Notes under the pieces: model-generated
The model's input: only the letters and a program-made list of their open reading frames with translations
Told to the model about the DNA's origin: nothing
The model's database searches: none
Source of the DNA: Naumovozyma dairenensis CBS 421
Taxonomy: Eukaryota; Ascomycota; Saccharomycetes; Saccharomycetales; Saccharomycetaceae
Assembly (NCBI RefSeq): GCF_000227115.2
Contig: NC_016481.1
Location: 1,472,207-1,536,206 of the forward strand
DNA length: 64,000 nucleotides
Direction: 5' to 3'
In this document: positions 19,674 to 29,192 of the stretch, one piece after another
How the letters are laid out: every line of letters begins with the position of its first letter
Numbering within the stretch: the stretch's first letter is position 1
Made by a program: the position numbers and the translations under genes

Positions 19674-22322
19674 ATGGCACTCGTGAAACTTCTACAATCA
19701 GTTTTTAGAAAAGTACAGTCGGTACTTCTTCTATGTGTCACTGTTTCATTGTTATTTTATTATACTTTTGAAAATGAAATTGATATCCTCAATTCTTATG
19801 CAGAAAATGAATATTTACCTTCGATAAAGAAGGAAATTTATGATCAGATGACATTAAATGATGAGTCTACCAAAAGTCCAAATAGAAAGCCTCTGATAGC
19901 AGCTGATGACGATGTACACCTTGATCATCATCAAGTAGGTTTCCAAGATGTGGATCCACAACCTTTAGACCATCAAATAAAAAATGGACAGAAATCAAAG
20001 AATTCACATCTTAATGAAGATTTGTCTGATCCATTAATACTTAAAGAGAAAAACAAATACTTCCCATTATTAATATCAGAACCAAGGCATGATCCATCAT
20101 TGGTGTTTGTACCCGAAGAAGATCGTCCTGATTCTTTAATGACTTCATTATTGACATACAAAGAAAAATATCCTGTACTATTGGAAATTTCACTACCTTT
20201 ACATTTCCAACAATCATCAAAGATACGAGCACAAGATGCTCCAGACGATGATACAAATAATGATGACAATACTAAGAAAAACATTGTCCAGGCGACAAAA
20301 TTTGAAGATGGTGGAGCTACACAAAGTAATATCAGATCAGATGTGAAAAATGTCTTTATCAAGACATGGAAACAAAATGATTTAATTAAGCTTGCTAAAA
20401 GGGAGAAAAATAAAAGGTGGCCCATAGATTTAATTGATTCATTAGATACTTTATACATAATGGACCAAAAAGACCTTTTCCAAGAAGCTCTCGATATTAT
20501 TTCTGAAACTGATTTTAGAATCCCGCCAAAAGCTGTTGATATAGTAAATATTGCTGACTTATCGACGAGAGGTGTTGGTGGATTATTATCTGCATATGAA
20601 TTATCACAAAATCAAGTCTTATTAGCGAAGGCTAAGCAAATGGCAGATTTCATATTGAGAGCATTTGATACTCCTAATAGATTACCTGTATTGAAATATT
20701 CTTGGAAGTCACCATTTAATAATAGATTCCCATACAAAAATTCAACATTGGATGATATTACTAAAATGTCATTGGAATTGACACGATTATCTCAATTGAC
20801 ATCAGAAGATAACTACTTCGATGCAGTTCATAGAGTTTACACGATTTTAACAAATTCATTCAATGATTTTTCAATGGATTATATGTTTCCTAAATTTGTT
20901 GACGCATCTGGTTGTCAAATTTTGACTTCAAAGGAAATTTCCAGTGGGAAACATCAAAAGAATTCTCAAATTATGAGAAGTATTGATGAAAATTTGAGGT
21001 TTGTTCATTGTTATCAATCGAAAAAAGTATTACCCGTTCATTCGAATGACAATAATGGTAAAGGTAATCATCCAGATTTAATTACGATAAATAGATCGCT
21101 CTTCGATACGTTAATTAAGCTATACCAACAATTAAACTATCATGATATTTTAAATTTATACGAAGAAGATATCGGGATTAGTTCAGTTGAATCCCATGAA
21201 GAATCACCTCAAAAGGAAGTGAAAAGTGTATACAAACGAGAAGCCGCCGCTGTGATTACGGCAACTGATTCCAAAATGGAGGATACATTACCAAGTGGTC
21301 CTACTTCTAAAACTATACTAAAAGAATTCTTCAATACAGTAACTAGATTCTTTATTTTCCATCCAATAATACCTAATTTAAATCTCTCATTGATTACATC
21401 CGTATTTGTTAAGGATAAATATGTCCCAACTACAAATGAATTAGAAGTGGAACTGTTAAGAACATTTAATGTAGATATATCATCATGTTCACTAGGGTCT
21501 ACATTAGCATTAAATTCCAAAATATCTGCAAGTTCACCAAAGGAAATGAATGATCAATTAAATATGGCAAGAAACTTAACTAAGAGTTGCTTCCAATTAA
21601 ATAAATTTTTCCAAGGTAAAATGCCCATTTCATTATCTTTGGATCCCTGTCTAGATAAATTTGGTAAAGAACAATATTGTCAATACAATGAACAGGATAA
21701 AATTAATAATATAATGAATGGTCTATATAAAGGTGATGATGGGAAATTTCTACATAAAAGTGGTTCCCAAAATGATCTAACTATCAAAATTTCTGATAAT
21801 AAAGTTCATTCCAATAATAATATTGATGATGAGAATGGAGGAAGTTTTACTAAACCAAAAAATATTTTAATTTTAAGTACTAATGAAAAATATAGAGGTG
21901 TCACATCGATACTCCCTGAAAGCATAAATAATGAATCCAAGAAATGGACTGACCATCCTGATTGGCCACTTTGGATTAATGATATGGGTCCTAAACAAGT
22001 ACTAAACCCTGATTTAATCGAATCGATATTTTATATGTATAGAATTACAGGTGATGCTGAATGGAGAGAAATGGGTCATGACTTATTTGAAACCGTTTTG
22101 AAAGTCTTGAAAGAAACTAATGTAGGCGCTAAGGGCTTATGGCATATAAGTGAATTGAAGGGAGATGATAGTGATGAACCGACGGTACCCAATCATTGGA
22201 TTTCGAAAACATTAAAATATTTTCATTTGCTATTTGGAAGTGCTGACAAATATTCTTTAGATGATTATGTGTTTTCAGAAAGCGGGCATTTACTGAAAAG
22301 AGAATTACCATCTACAGCTTAA
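19674..22322 (+). CDS. MNL2: GH47 alpha-mannosidase-like glycoprotein processing enzyme Mnl2
   Basis: 882 residues (S. cerevisiae 849). A single signal-anchor segment at about residues 17-33 (VLLLCVTVSLLFYYTF) predicts a type II ER membrane protein. After a 200-residue acidic/disordered stem, the GH47 domain begins near residue 230 (KNKRWPIDLIDSLDTLYIMD) and includes TRGVGGLLSAYELS. Asn/Lys-rich insertions break up the domain's second half. S. cerevisiae Mnl2 (YLR057W) acts with Mnl1/Htm1 in mannose trimming during ER-associated degradation of misfolded glycoproteins. The neighbour order ERG3-MNL2 is conserved. Full activity cannot be judged because the later catalytic acidic residues lie in diverged sequence. 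Confidence 0.92.
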   Translation: MALVKLLQSVFRKVQSVLLLCVTVSLLFYYTFENEIDILNSYAENEYLPSIKKEIYDQMTLNDESTKSPNRKPLIAADDDVHLDHHQVGFQDVDPQPLDHQIKNGQKSKNSHLNEDLSDPLILKEKNKYFPLLISEPRHDPSLVFVPEEDRPDSLMTSLLTYKEKYPVLLEISLPLHFQQSSKIRAQDAPDDDTNNDDNTKKNIVQATKFEDGGATQSNIRSDVKNVFIKTWKQNDLIKLAKREKNKRWPIDLIDSLDTLYIMDQKDLFQEALDIISETDFRIPPKAVDIVNIADLSTRGVGGLLSAYELSQNQVLLAKAKQMADFILRAFDTPNRLPVLKYSWKSPFNNRFPYKNSTLDDITKMSLELTRLSQLTSEDNYFDAVHRVYTILTNSFNDFSMDYMFPKFVDASGCQILTSKEISSGKHQKNSQIMRSIDENLRFVHCYQSKKVLPVHSNDNNGKGNHPDLITINRSLFDTLIKLYQQLNYHDILNLYEEDIGISSVESHEESPQKEVKSVYKREAAAVITATDSKMEDTLPSGPTSKTILKEFFNTVTRFFIFHPIIPNLNLSLITSVFVKDKYVPTTNELEVELLRTFNVDISSCSLGSTLALNSKISASSPKEMNDQLNMARNLTKSCFQLNKFFQGKMPISLSLDPCLDKFGKEQYCQYNEQDKINNIMNGLYKGDDGKFLHKSGSQNDLTIKISDNKVHSNNNIDDENGGSFTKPKNILILSTNEKYRGVTSILPESINNESKKWTDHPDWPLWINDMGPKQVLNPDLIESIFYMYRITGDAEWREMGHDLFETVLKVLKETNVGAKGLWHISELKGDDSDEPTVPNHWISKTLKYFHLLFGSADKYSLDDYVFSESGHLLKRELPSTA

Positions 22323-22550
22323 TTAATATAAATAGTTCATTTGAAATAGTAATTGTCAAAATAATAAATATATTCATAACCATCTTTATTCGAGGTAAAA
22401 AAACAATATACATATAAACATATATAATAATAACTTATCAATGCATATTGATAACTTCTTGAAACGATCTTACTCGAGTAAATACTAGGGCCAAAACAAA
22501 TTCTTACATACAAATGGTTATCTATTATACATTAGGTTGTGTGTACGATG

Positions 22551-23471
22551 CTACAGGTTTTGGAGAGATTCTTGTTTCGTCCTTTTATGTTGTTCATCTT
22601 CTATTGAAATATCTTTCTCTAACGGTCTTTTGTTAAACTCATTTTTAAGTACAGATGCCAAATCAGTGTTGGATTTTTCCTTTTCTTGTTCTTTTATAGA
22701 TGCTGCTACAAACTCTTTAGTTTCGTTCGGATTTTTCAAATAATGATCCTGATACCATTGTAATTGAGCAATACTTTCTAATATATCCTTTTTAGCAGTA
22801 TGAGCTGTTTCCTTTCTTGGTACTATTTGAGCTAGTTCGTTATTGTGTCTTCTAGAGACTTCCATAATGGTACTGACGTCAATGAGTCTATAAAATAAAT
22901 GCTTGATAACTTTTGGAAATTCTCTCAACATGAAAAGTCTATCCATATGAATAGAATTTCCCGCCATTATACCAACGTTAGGGTCAGGGATGAATTTTTT
23001 AATGTATGCCAATAATTCTTCCTCTACTTGTTCTCTTGTCTTTGTACTTTCCAAGACTTTAGCAGTTAACCCACTTTTCCCATGTTGATCAATACACCAT
23101 TCGTTCATATTATCCATAACCTTAGAATCATAATGAATTACACTTTCGTAACAGTTATCACCTTCTTTGTCTACTATTTTCAAATTACCATCTGTTATGA
23201 TGCAACAAATTTCAATGATACGATCTGAAGTATGATCTAACCCAGTCATTTCACAATCTATCCAAACGATTGGTTTGAATAACCTTGAGTGAGCTCCGGT
23301 ATCTTCTATTGGAGTGATTTCATTGGTCATTTTATAGTATGTATTATTCAAATAATGGTTTTTCTTTGTATATTTGGTAATAAAATCTCTTCTTGTTGGT
23401 AAGAGACGTAAAAACGATGCAGTTGATGTTCTTAGTTTCGTCAATGGTCTAATCTTAGAAAGATAGTTCAT
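22551..23471 (-). CDS. REX2: Oligoribonuclease / 3'-5' RNA exonuclease Rex2
   Basis: 306 residues from the ATG at 23469-23471; a longer frame (to 23597) runs past it. The first 40 residues are rich in Lys, Arg, Thr and Ser with no acidic residue, a mitochondrial presequence. A DEDDh exonuclease follows: WIDCEMTGLD (D72, E74), then GNSIHMDRLFMLREFP, IDVSTI, and a C-terminal HTAKKDI holding the His and last Asp. The enzyme degrades short oligoribonucleotides; in S. cerevisiae (YLR059C) it works in mitochondria and in U4/U5 snRNA and rRNA 3' trimming. A second Met at residue 48 (23331-23333) could give a cytosolic or nuclear form without the presequence. Confidence 0.93.
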   Translation of the reverse strand: MNYLSKIRPLTKLRTSTASFLRLLPTRRDFITKYTKKNHYLNNTYYKMTNEITPIEDTGAHSRLFKPIVWIDCEMTGLDHTSDRIIEICCIITDGNLKIVDKEGDNCYESVIHYDSKVMDNMNEWCIDQHGKSGLTAKVLESTKTREQVEEELLAYIKKFIPDPNVGIMAGNSIHMDRLFMLREFPKVIKHLFYRLIDVSTIMEVSRRHNNELAQIVPRKETAHTAKKDILESIAQLQWYQDHYLKNPNETKEFVAASIKEQEKEKSNTDLASVLKNEFNKRPLEKDISIEDEQHKRTKQESLQNL

Positions 23472-23916
23472 ATGACCTTTTTCTTTTGCTGTGAATAGGT
23501 TTTGTCTGTCTGATGCTATTATTTCATTCTCGATCAAAAGATACTTTATTTTTATATATAGTTCTATATTCCATGTAAGTGTCATCTCGAAACTCATTAA
23601 ATATAATGAGCACCTCTAAATTATATGTGACCGTCAAACAATTTCCATCAGTACACCACCCAGCACATCCGTACATTTTTAGGTTTTGTCAATTTTGTTT
23701 TTTAAAGTATCCGCCAAATTTAGTACGGATCATAACAGCAAAAAGGGACGCGCGCGCTTATTCCATTTCCATAATAATGAAATCTCAATTATATGCTATT
23801 GTTGTTGAAGAAGAAGAAGGTGAAACACTATATTTCAGATGGTTAAAACATGAATTAACTTTAAGACTTCTTGTATCACAGTTTCCAAAAAAAATTGCAC
23901 AATAAAATAAGAAACA
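23472..23916. promoter_or_regulatory. Shared REX2-RPL22 promoter region
   Basis: 445 bp between divergent genes. A Rap1 site lies at 23665-23677. The ORFs crossing this region are shadows. Confidence 0.55.
23665..23677 (+). promoter_or_regulatory. Rap1 site (RPG box) for RPL22
   Basis: ACATCCGTACATT is a near-perfect RPG-box Rap1 site, about 250 bp upstream of the RPL22 ATG; a weaker CACCACCCAGCA copy lies just before it. Rap1 drives most yeast ribosomal-protein genes. Confidence 0.75.
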
Positions 23917-24694
23917 ATGGCTCCAAACGTATGTCCACTACGTTAAAAAATAATTTAACCTTAAGGAAAAGACATGAAAAAAAAATGCACGCCAATTACT
24001 ATTAACAGTTTGACTTAACTAGAAATTCACACACTTTTCGATAGATCATTACCGTCTATATTAATGGCGACAACTAACAAGCAAAGCAAAGTTCTAGGAA
24101 AATGACGAATAGAATGTGTGAAGTTTGATTACAAATTTCTTTTGCTATTCTGTATTTTAAAAATTCACTCTTTATCACAATTAAGATAATAATAATAAGT
24201 AGGATATTTTTCATTAAAACTAAGAAGTGATTGTTAATAGCAGTAGGCAGGAAATTTTTTTCGTCTCCCCATGGAAAGTGATAGTGTTACTAACATGATT
24301 TTCAAAATCTTTTACGATTGTTATTATTTTTTCTTTCTCATAGACTTCTAGAAAGCAAAAGATCGCTAAGACCTTCACTGTTGATGTTTCCTCTCCAACT
24401 GAAAACGGTGTCTTTGACCCAGCTTCTTACGCCAAGTACTTGATTGACCATATTAAGGTTGAAAATGCTACTGGTAACTTGGGTAACGCTGTTACTGTCG
24501 AAGAAGATGGTTCCATTGTTACTATCGTTGCTACTGCCAAGTTCTCTGGTAAGTACTTGAAGTACTTAACTAAGAAATACTTGAAGAAGAACCAATTGAG
24601 AGACTGGATTAGATTCGTCTCTACCAAGACTAACCAATACAGATTGGCCTTCTACCAAGTTACTCCAGAAGAAGATGCTGAAGAAGAAGAATAA
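23917..24694 (+). CDS. RPL22: 60S ribosomal protein eL22, one intron
   Basis: Coding exons are 23917-23928 (ATG GCT CCA AAC) and 24344-24694, giving a 120-residue protein (S. cerevisiae Rpl22A: 121). The joined start reads [18 protein letters not shown]. Exon 2 encodes the whole eL22 fold, including [20 protein letters not shown], and ends in the acidic tail EEDAEEEE. The intron placement after codon 4 matches the family. S. cerevisiae keeps two copies (RPL22A/B, a WGD pair); only this one is visible here. Codon use is strongly biased to translationally preferred codons (AAG, TTG, GGT, GCT), as for other highly expressed genes. The paralogue letter cannot be decided. Confidence 0.97.
23929..24343 (+). 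other. Spliceosomal intron of RPL22 (415 bp)
   Basis: 5' splice site GTATGT at 23929, branch site TACTAAC at 24288-24294, 3' splice site CATAG ending at 24343. The long distance from 5' site to branch point is typical of ribosomal-protein introns. In S. cerevisiae, Rpl22 protein binds the RPL22B intron and blocks its splicing, so an autoregulatory RNA element may lie here. Confidence 0.93.
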
Positions 24695-25250
24695 ATTTCT
24701 TAATTTGTTAAAATATATTATTATCAACAATTTTCATATGTATAATTTAGAGTAATCAATTAATTAATGAAATTAATCAAACATTTAAGCATTCTTTTAA
24801 TGTCTTGTTAAGCATCTTTAATCTCTAAGTACATACTCTTGTTTGCATTCAATTTGTATGTTGATAAGTTAAGTTGAATTGCTTTTAGCTAAGTAACGTA
24901 AACCACGTAAATCGTAATCGTAGGCCAAACTATATATTGGAGTTGAAACTAATAGAAGAAAAAAGTACCAGTTACATATATTCTCTGAAAGTATTAAATT
25001 ATCGATTCTAACTGCCAAAATTATTATTATTATATGAAGAACAAGGGCCATGATTATTGGTGTTGACTGTTAACGTTTATATAATTCTCGAGAAGGAATA
25101 AAAAAAATAAAAATAAGCGCCGATATGTAAAGAAATTTTTCACTACAGAAGTGCGTAAAGGCTCATCGCAAGTTTTCAGTTCCATATTAGATAGATCAAG
25201 ACTTAAAAGTTCTAGGACACAACCAGATTATCGAGTGTGATACCACCGAA
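24695..25250. other. RPL22-BMT6 intergenic region with RiBi motifs
   Basis: 556 bp. The BMT6 promoter holds an RRPE-like AAATTTTTCA (25133-25142) and an exact PAC CTCATCGC (25162-25169). A 60-codon minus ORF (24869-25051) with a hydrophobic N terminus and a tyrosine-rich end has no recognised relative. Confidence 0.5.
25133..25169. promoter_or_regulatory. RRPE + PAC element pair of BMT6
   Basis: AAATTTTTCA (25133-25142) and CTCATCGC (25162-25169) lie 20 bp apart, about 85-120 bp upstream of the ATG. The pair marks the Stb3/Dot6/Tod6-controlled ribosome-biogenesis regulon in S. cerevisiae. Confidence 0.7.
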
Positions 25251-26255
25251 ATGAGTAGACGTAGTAAGAATGGACAATTACCAATTCATAATGATGAAAC
25301 ACTCCCACCTCAAGAGATAATAGATTTATTCAAGATCATATTTAATGACGAACTATACAAATCTGATGAAACTTTTGAAAAACTTTTAGCTGATGTACAA
25401 ATAGTTAAATCAGATTTGTATAATAGAGATTATATTAATGCATTCAATAATGATATCAAGAGAATTGCTTATTGTTGTAGATGGTCACCATCGAGAGCTA
25501 CAAGTTATTCTTCATTATTTGCTCATCTTGATGAAGTTGTTCATGTTATCAAATGCAAAGATATGGAAGACCAATCTGTTCTATGTATTGGTGGAGGTGC
25601 TGGGAGTGAATTCATTGCTATTGCCAGTATGTTCACCACATCGAGAGAATTGACCTCAAAATATGCGACTAAAAATAAAGACAAAGATGAAGATGATGAA
25701 AATGAACAAGACGATGCGGATGCATCGAGGAAAACAACTTTGAATTTGCAATTGGTAGATATTGCCAATTGGGACACTATTATCAAGAGAATCAATGATA
25801 CAATCTCAGATAAGTGGTTATATAACAATGAACATGAATATTTTAATGTTAAATTTACAGAGAATGATATTTTAAAGATGAGTTCTAAAGAATTGAATCT
25901 GCCGAGTTTAAATCTAATAACTTTATTATTCACTACCAATGAATTATTTTCAGAACATAAAGCTGAAAGTATTAGATTCTTACAAAAACTAAATAGTGAT
26001 TGTCAATCAGGTTGTCTCTTATTGATTGTGGAGAGTGCAGGTAGTTTTTCTCATATTACTATTGGAACTAAAAAATTCCCCATTCAATTTTTAATCGATA
26101 CTGTTCTAGTTGGTAAAAGGGGTGAAGAACGTCATGGATCATGGGAAATTATTGCACAGAATGATAGTATTTGGTATAGAGGAGATACTAGTTTAGATTA
26201 TCCCATTAAGTTGGAAAATATGAGATTCTTTTATAGATTATACAGAAAGAAATAG
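25251..26255 (+). CDS. BMT6: 25S rRNA uridine-N3 methyltransferase Bmt6
   Basis: 334 residues (S. cerevisiae YLR063W 365). SAM-binding motif I is VLCIGGGAGSEF (110-121), followed by an acidic low-complexity insertion (DEDDENEQDDADAS) and LQLVDIANWD, the motif II region. HGSWEIIAQNDSIWYRGD near the C terminus completes the methyltransferase core. Bmt6 makes m3U2843 in 25S rRNA of the 60S subunit. The RRPE/PAC pair upstream supports a biogenesis role. SHM2, FRS1 and BUD28, neighbours in S. cerevisiae, are missing from this segment. Confidence 0.9.
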   Translation: MSRRSKNGQLPIHNDETLPPQEIIDLFKIIFNDELYKSDETFEKLLADVQIVKSDLYNRDYINAFNNDIKRIAYCCRWSPSRATSYSSLFAHLDEVVHVIKCKDMEDQSVLCIGGGAGSEFIAIASMFTTSRELTSKYATKNKDKDEDDENEQDDADASRKTTLNLQLVDIANWDTIIKRINDTISDKWLYNNEHEYFNVKFTENDILKMSSKELNLPSLNLITLLFTTNELFSEHKAESIRFLQKLNSDCQSGCLLLIVESAGSFSHITIGTKKFPIQFLIDTVLVGKRGEERHGSWEIIAQNDSIWYRGDTSLDYPIKLENMRFFYRLYRKK

Positions 26256-26662
26256 CCGATTGGCGTATAAAATAATTTAAAGATTATAACTGGGTATTTT
26301 TATTTTTTTTATTTTCATTTAATTTAATATAATTTGTTTAATTACTTGAAATAGAAGCGATTATTTGGTGAAAAAAAAAGTATCACAGAATAATTATATT
26401 TTATTTTTATTTTTATTTTCCAGTGAACACTTTTACCTATGTTTAACTCTCTATTTATCATCGCATATCTTAATAATAAAAAAACACATACGAATAATTA
26501 TTGGGTATTGTGTAAACGAGAGTTTGCTGTGAGGAGGAGTAGAAATAAGGGGAAAGGGAAGGGGATATCATGAATTGTTGTTTTAACTTTTTTAACTTTT
26601 GAAAATTTTGTAATTGTATTCTCTTTTATTGTAATTTTTTCTTTATTGGTTATTCATTCGAG
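26256..26662. other. Convergent 3' intergenic region (BMT6 / TUB2)
   Basis: 407 bp, very AT-rich, with (TTTTA)n-like tracts near 26398-26420. No gene seen. Confidence 0.5.
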
Positions 26663-28126
26663 CTAAAATTCTTCTGGAACAGGTTGATCTCCACCAACAG
26701 CGGTAGTAATACCAGTTGTAGTTTCAGTGGCAGCATTGTAATCACCATTAATATTATTATGATCATCCATATTGTTACCGTTAGCATTATAGTTATGTTC
26801 GACGTCATCCATTTCATCTTCATCTTCATCTACTCTCCATTCTTGATATTGTTCATACTCTTGAATCAAATCGTTCATATTAGATTCAGCTTCAGTGAAT
26901 TCCATTTCATCCATACCTTCACTTGTATACCAATGTAAGAAAGCCTTTTTCCTAAACATAGCGACGAATTGTTTATCAATTCTTTGGAACAATTCCTTAA
27001 TTGAAGTAGAATTACCGATGAAAGTAGCAGATATATCAGAATTTTTAGGTGGTACAGAACAAACTGAAGTTTGTACATTATTTGGAATCCATTCCACAAA
27101 ATAATCTGAATTTCTTAATTGAACTTTATACATTTCATCTTCCACTTCCTTTACTGAAACATTACCTCTAAACAAAGCTGCGACAGTTAAATATCTACCA
27201 TTTCTTGGATCAGCAGCAGCCATCATATTCTTAGAGTCAAACATTTGTTGAGTCAATTCTGGTACTGATAATGATCTAAAGGATTGAGCGTTCATTGCTG
27301 TTAATGGAGCGTAACCGATCATGAAGAAATGCAATCTTGGGAATGGGACTAAATTGACAGCCAATTTTCTTAAATCTGAATTCAATTGACCTGGATAACG
27401 TAACGAAGTGGTAACACCTGACATGACACTTGATACCAATTGATTCAAATCGTTATATGAAGGTTGTGTTAATTTCAAAGTTCTTTGACATATATTATAA
27501 AGAGCTTCGTTATCGATACAAAAAGTTTCACTTGCATATTCGATCAATTGATGCATTGATAAAGTAGCGTTATATGGTTCGACGACAGTATCAGAATTTT
27601 TTGGAGATGGAATGACTGAGAATGTGGCCATCATTCTATCTGGGAATTCTTCTTTAATTTTGGAGATTAAAAGGGTACCCATACCTGACCCTGTACCACC
27701 ACCAAGAGAATGCGAGATTTGGAAACCTTGTAATCTATCACAACTTTCAGCTTCACGTCTAATGACATCCATGACAGAATCTACTAATTCAGCACCTTCA
27801 GTGTAATGACCTTTGGCCCAAACATTCCCCGCTGATGATTGACCAAAGATGAAATTATCTGGTCTGAAAAGACCACTCATCTTAGAGTTACGTACAGCAT
27901 CAATGGTACCTGGTTCTAAATCCACATTGATGGATCTTGGTACCCACTTTGAGCCACTTGAAGTTTCATTGAAATAAACGTTCAATTTAGAAGTCATGAT
28001 GGAAGAAGTGTTTGGTAAGACGTTACCATTTAAATCAAGGCCATGTTCACCACAGATGGTTTCCCAGAAGGCTGCACCAATTTGATTACCACATTGACCT
28101 GTCGAAATATGAATGATTTCTCTCAT
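26663..28126 (-). CDS. TUB2: Beta-tubulin
   Basis: 487 residues against 457 in S. cerevisiae. The protein starts [17 protein letters not shown] and has the tubulin GTPase signature GGGTGSG (142-148). The core is near-invariant to about residue 428. The extra length is all in the C-terminal tail, about 58 residues, acidic then Asn- and Thr-rich, closing in PVPEEF. Beta-tubulin makes the GTP-hydrolysing subunit of microtubules. A terminal EEF is normally an alpha-tubulin feature recognised by CAP-Gly proteins, so its presence here is odd. TUB2 is on chromosome VI in S. cerevisiae, yet here lies among YLR genes, a result of reciprocal gene loss after WGD. Confidence 0.98.
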   Translation of the reverse strand: MREIIHISTGQCGNQIGAAFWETICGEHGLDLNGNVLPNTSSIMTSKLNVYFNETSSGSKWVPRSINVDLEPGTIDAVRNSKMSGLFRPDNFIFGQSSAGNVWAKGHYTEGAELVDSVMDVIRREAESCDRLQGFQISHSLGGGTGSGMGTLLISKIKEEFPDRMMATFSVIPSPKNSDTVVEPYNATLSMHQLIEYASETFCIDNEALYNICQRTLKLTQPSYNDLNQLVSSVMSGVTTSLRYPGQLNSDLRKLAVNLVPFPRLHFFMIGYAPLTAMNAQSFRSLSVPELTQQMFDSKNMMAAADPRNGRYLTVAALFRGNVSVKEVEDEMYKVQLRNSDYFVEWIPNNVQTSVCSVPPKNSDISATFIGNSTSIKELFQRIDKQFVAMFRKKAFLHWYTSEGMDEMEFTEAESNMNDLIQEYEQYQEWRVDEDEDEMDDVEHNYNANGNNMDDHNNINGDYNAATETTTGITTAVGGDQPVPEEF

Positions 28127-28406
28127 TATTATATGTCTCTGTGTGTTTTTGTTGTTGTTGTTTGTATTTGTGGAATAGGTTTAACGTATACTATGAGATA
28201 CTAATATCGATTGACCCTTGATCTACGAATTTAATGGATAGATCTAGTTTGTTCATAGTCTAGTTCACCTGTTTCATACACATATACATACAATACATAC
28301 ACAAATGCATGCAAAATTTCTCGATTCTTGTTTTGGTTTGGTTTGATTTGGTTTTCGTGTTTTGTTTGTATCCCAAAGAGGAAATTATCACTATTTACGT
28401 GTGGCG

Positions 28407-28574
28407 TTACCCGGGGACCTACAGGGCTAATTTGTGTAATGAGGGCTTTCTCATAAAACCCTCTATTAAATTGGCAAAGCCCTATCTAATTCATTGTGGT
28501 GTGCAGGCCCTTCTGAGACCATTGTAACATGCCACAAGTTGTACCGCCTAGTAACATAGTGTATTCCACGTGAC
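28407..28574. promoter_or_regulatory. Reb1, AGGGCT repeats and Cbf1-type site
   Basis: TTACCCGG (Reb1), AGGGCT at 28423-28428 and 28442-28447, AGCCCT at 28478-28483, and CACGTGAC at 28567-28574 (reverse complement of GTCACGTG). These form a typical general-regulatory-factor platform between divergent genes. Confidence 0.5.
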
Positions 28575-29141
28575 ATGTGTTCCTTCCTAACAATTTACCG
28601 TAGAAACAACCCTTTTTTGACAGCTTTTTCCTTTCAAATTTGACAGCTGCTGATATTTCGTTGTTATTTCGTTGTTATTTCGTTGTTGTTCTTTCCTTGT
28701 TGTTGTTGTTTCCTTGTTGTTGTTTTGCGTCGCATTTGATTTCAACTGAATTTTCTGGAAATTCTGGAAAATTTCACAAATTCTGACAGAGACAGAGACA
28801 GAGACTTCAGTGATTGCTTGATCGACTGATTCTTTGACTATCTGATTCCTTCCCTCTTGAAGATTCTTGATGACGATTTTCATTTAAAAGCAAATTTCAC
28901 TCAAAAAAAGGCGTTTACGTACGTAGTAAGTATATTTCTTGTACGGTCTACTTACATACATATTCCAATTCGGGTACATTACTTCTTTTCCTTACACATA
29001 CATACAAAACAGTCGTCGCTAAAAGTATATCTGTTTTCCATTCATTCTTAACATTACCTTATTAGACTATAAAGACTGCTTCGTCCATTGTTCTCTCTTT
29101 TTTTTTTCACTCGTCTCCTCGAACAATTGTCGCTACCATCA

Positions 29142-29142
<1 letters not shown>

Positions 29143-29172
<30 letters not shown>
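29143..29172. repeat. (ATT)n microsatellite in the PER33 5' leader
   Basis: About ten tandem ATT units end 20 bp before the PER33 ATG. Confidence 0.92.
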
Positions 29173-29192
29173 GTATATCGTACAAAGCAACA

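Larger units (their letters stand above)
28127..29192. other. TUB2-PER33 divergent intergenic region
   Basis: 1.07 kb with a full Reb1 site TTACCCGG (28407-28414), three AGGGCT-type motifs (28423, 28442 and, inverted, 28478), a Cbf1-type CACGTGAC (28567-28574), TTGTTG-rich repeats (28,650-28,730), and an (ATT)n tract at 29143-29172. No RNA gene seen. Confidence 0.55.

Noticed and set aside
23579..23905. 108-codon ORF between REX2 and RPL22
   Set aside because: Runs through the Rap1 site and the RPL22 promoter and leader, with no conserved sequence.
24869..25051. 60-codon minus ORF with hydrophobic start before BMT6
   Set aside because: It reads a run of ATT/ATA codons and matches no small membrane protein I know; kept only as a note.
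28567..28574. CDEI-like GTCACGTG, possible centromere
   Set aside because: No 80-bp AT-rich CDEII or CCGAA-containing CDEIII follows in either direction; a Cbf1/E-box promoter site is simpler.
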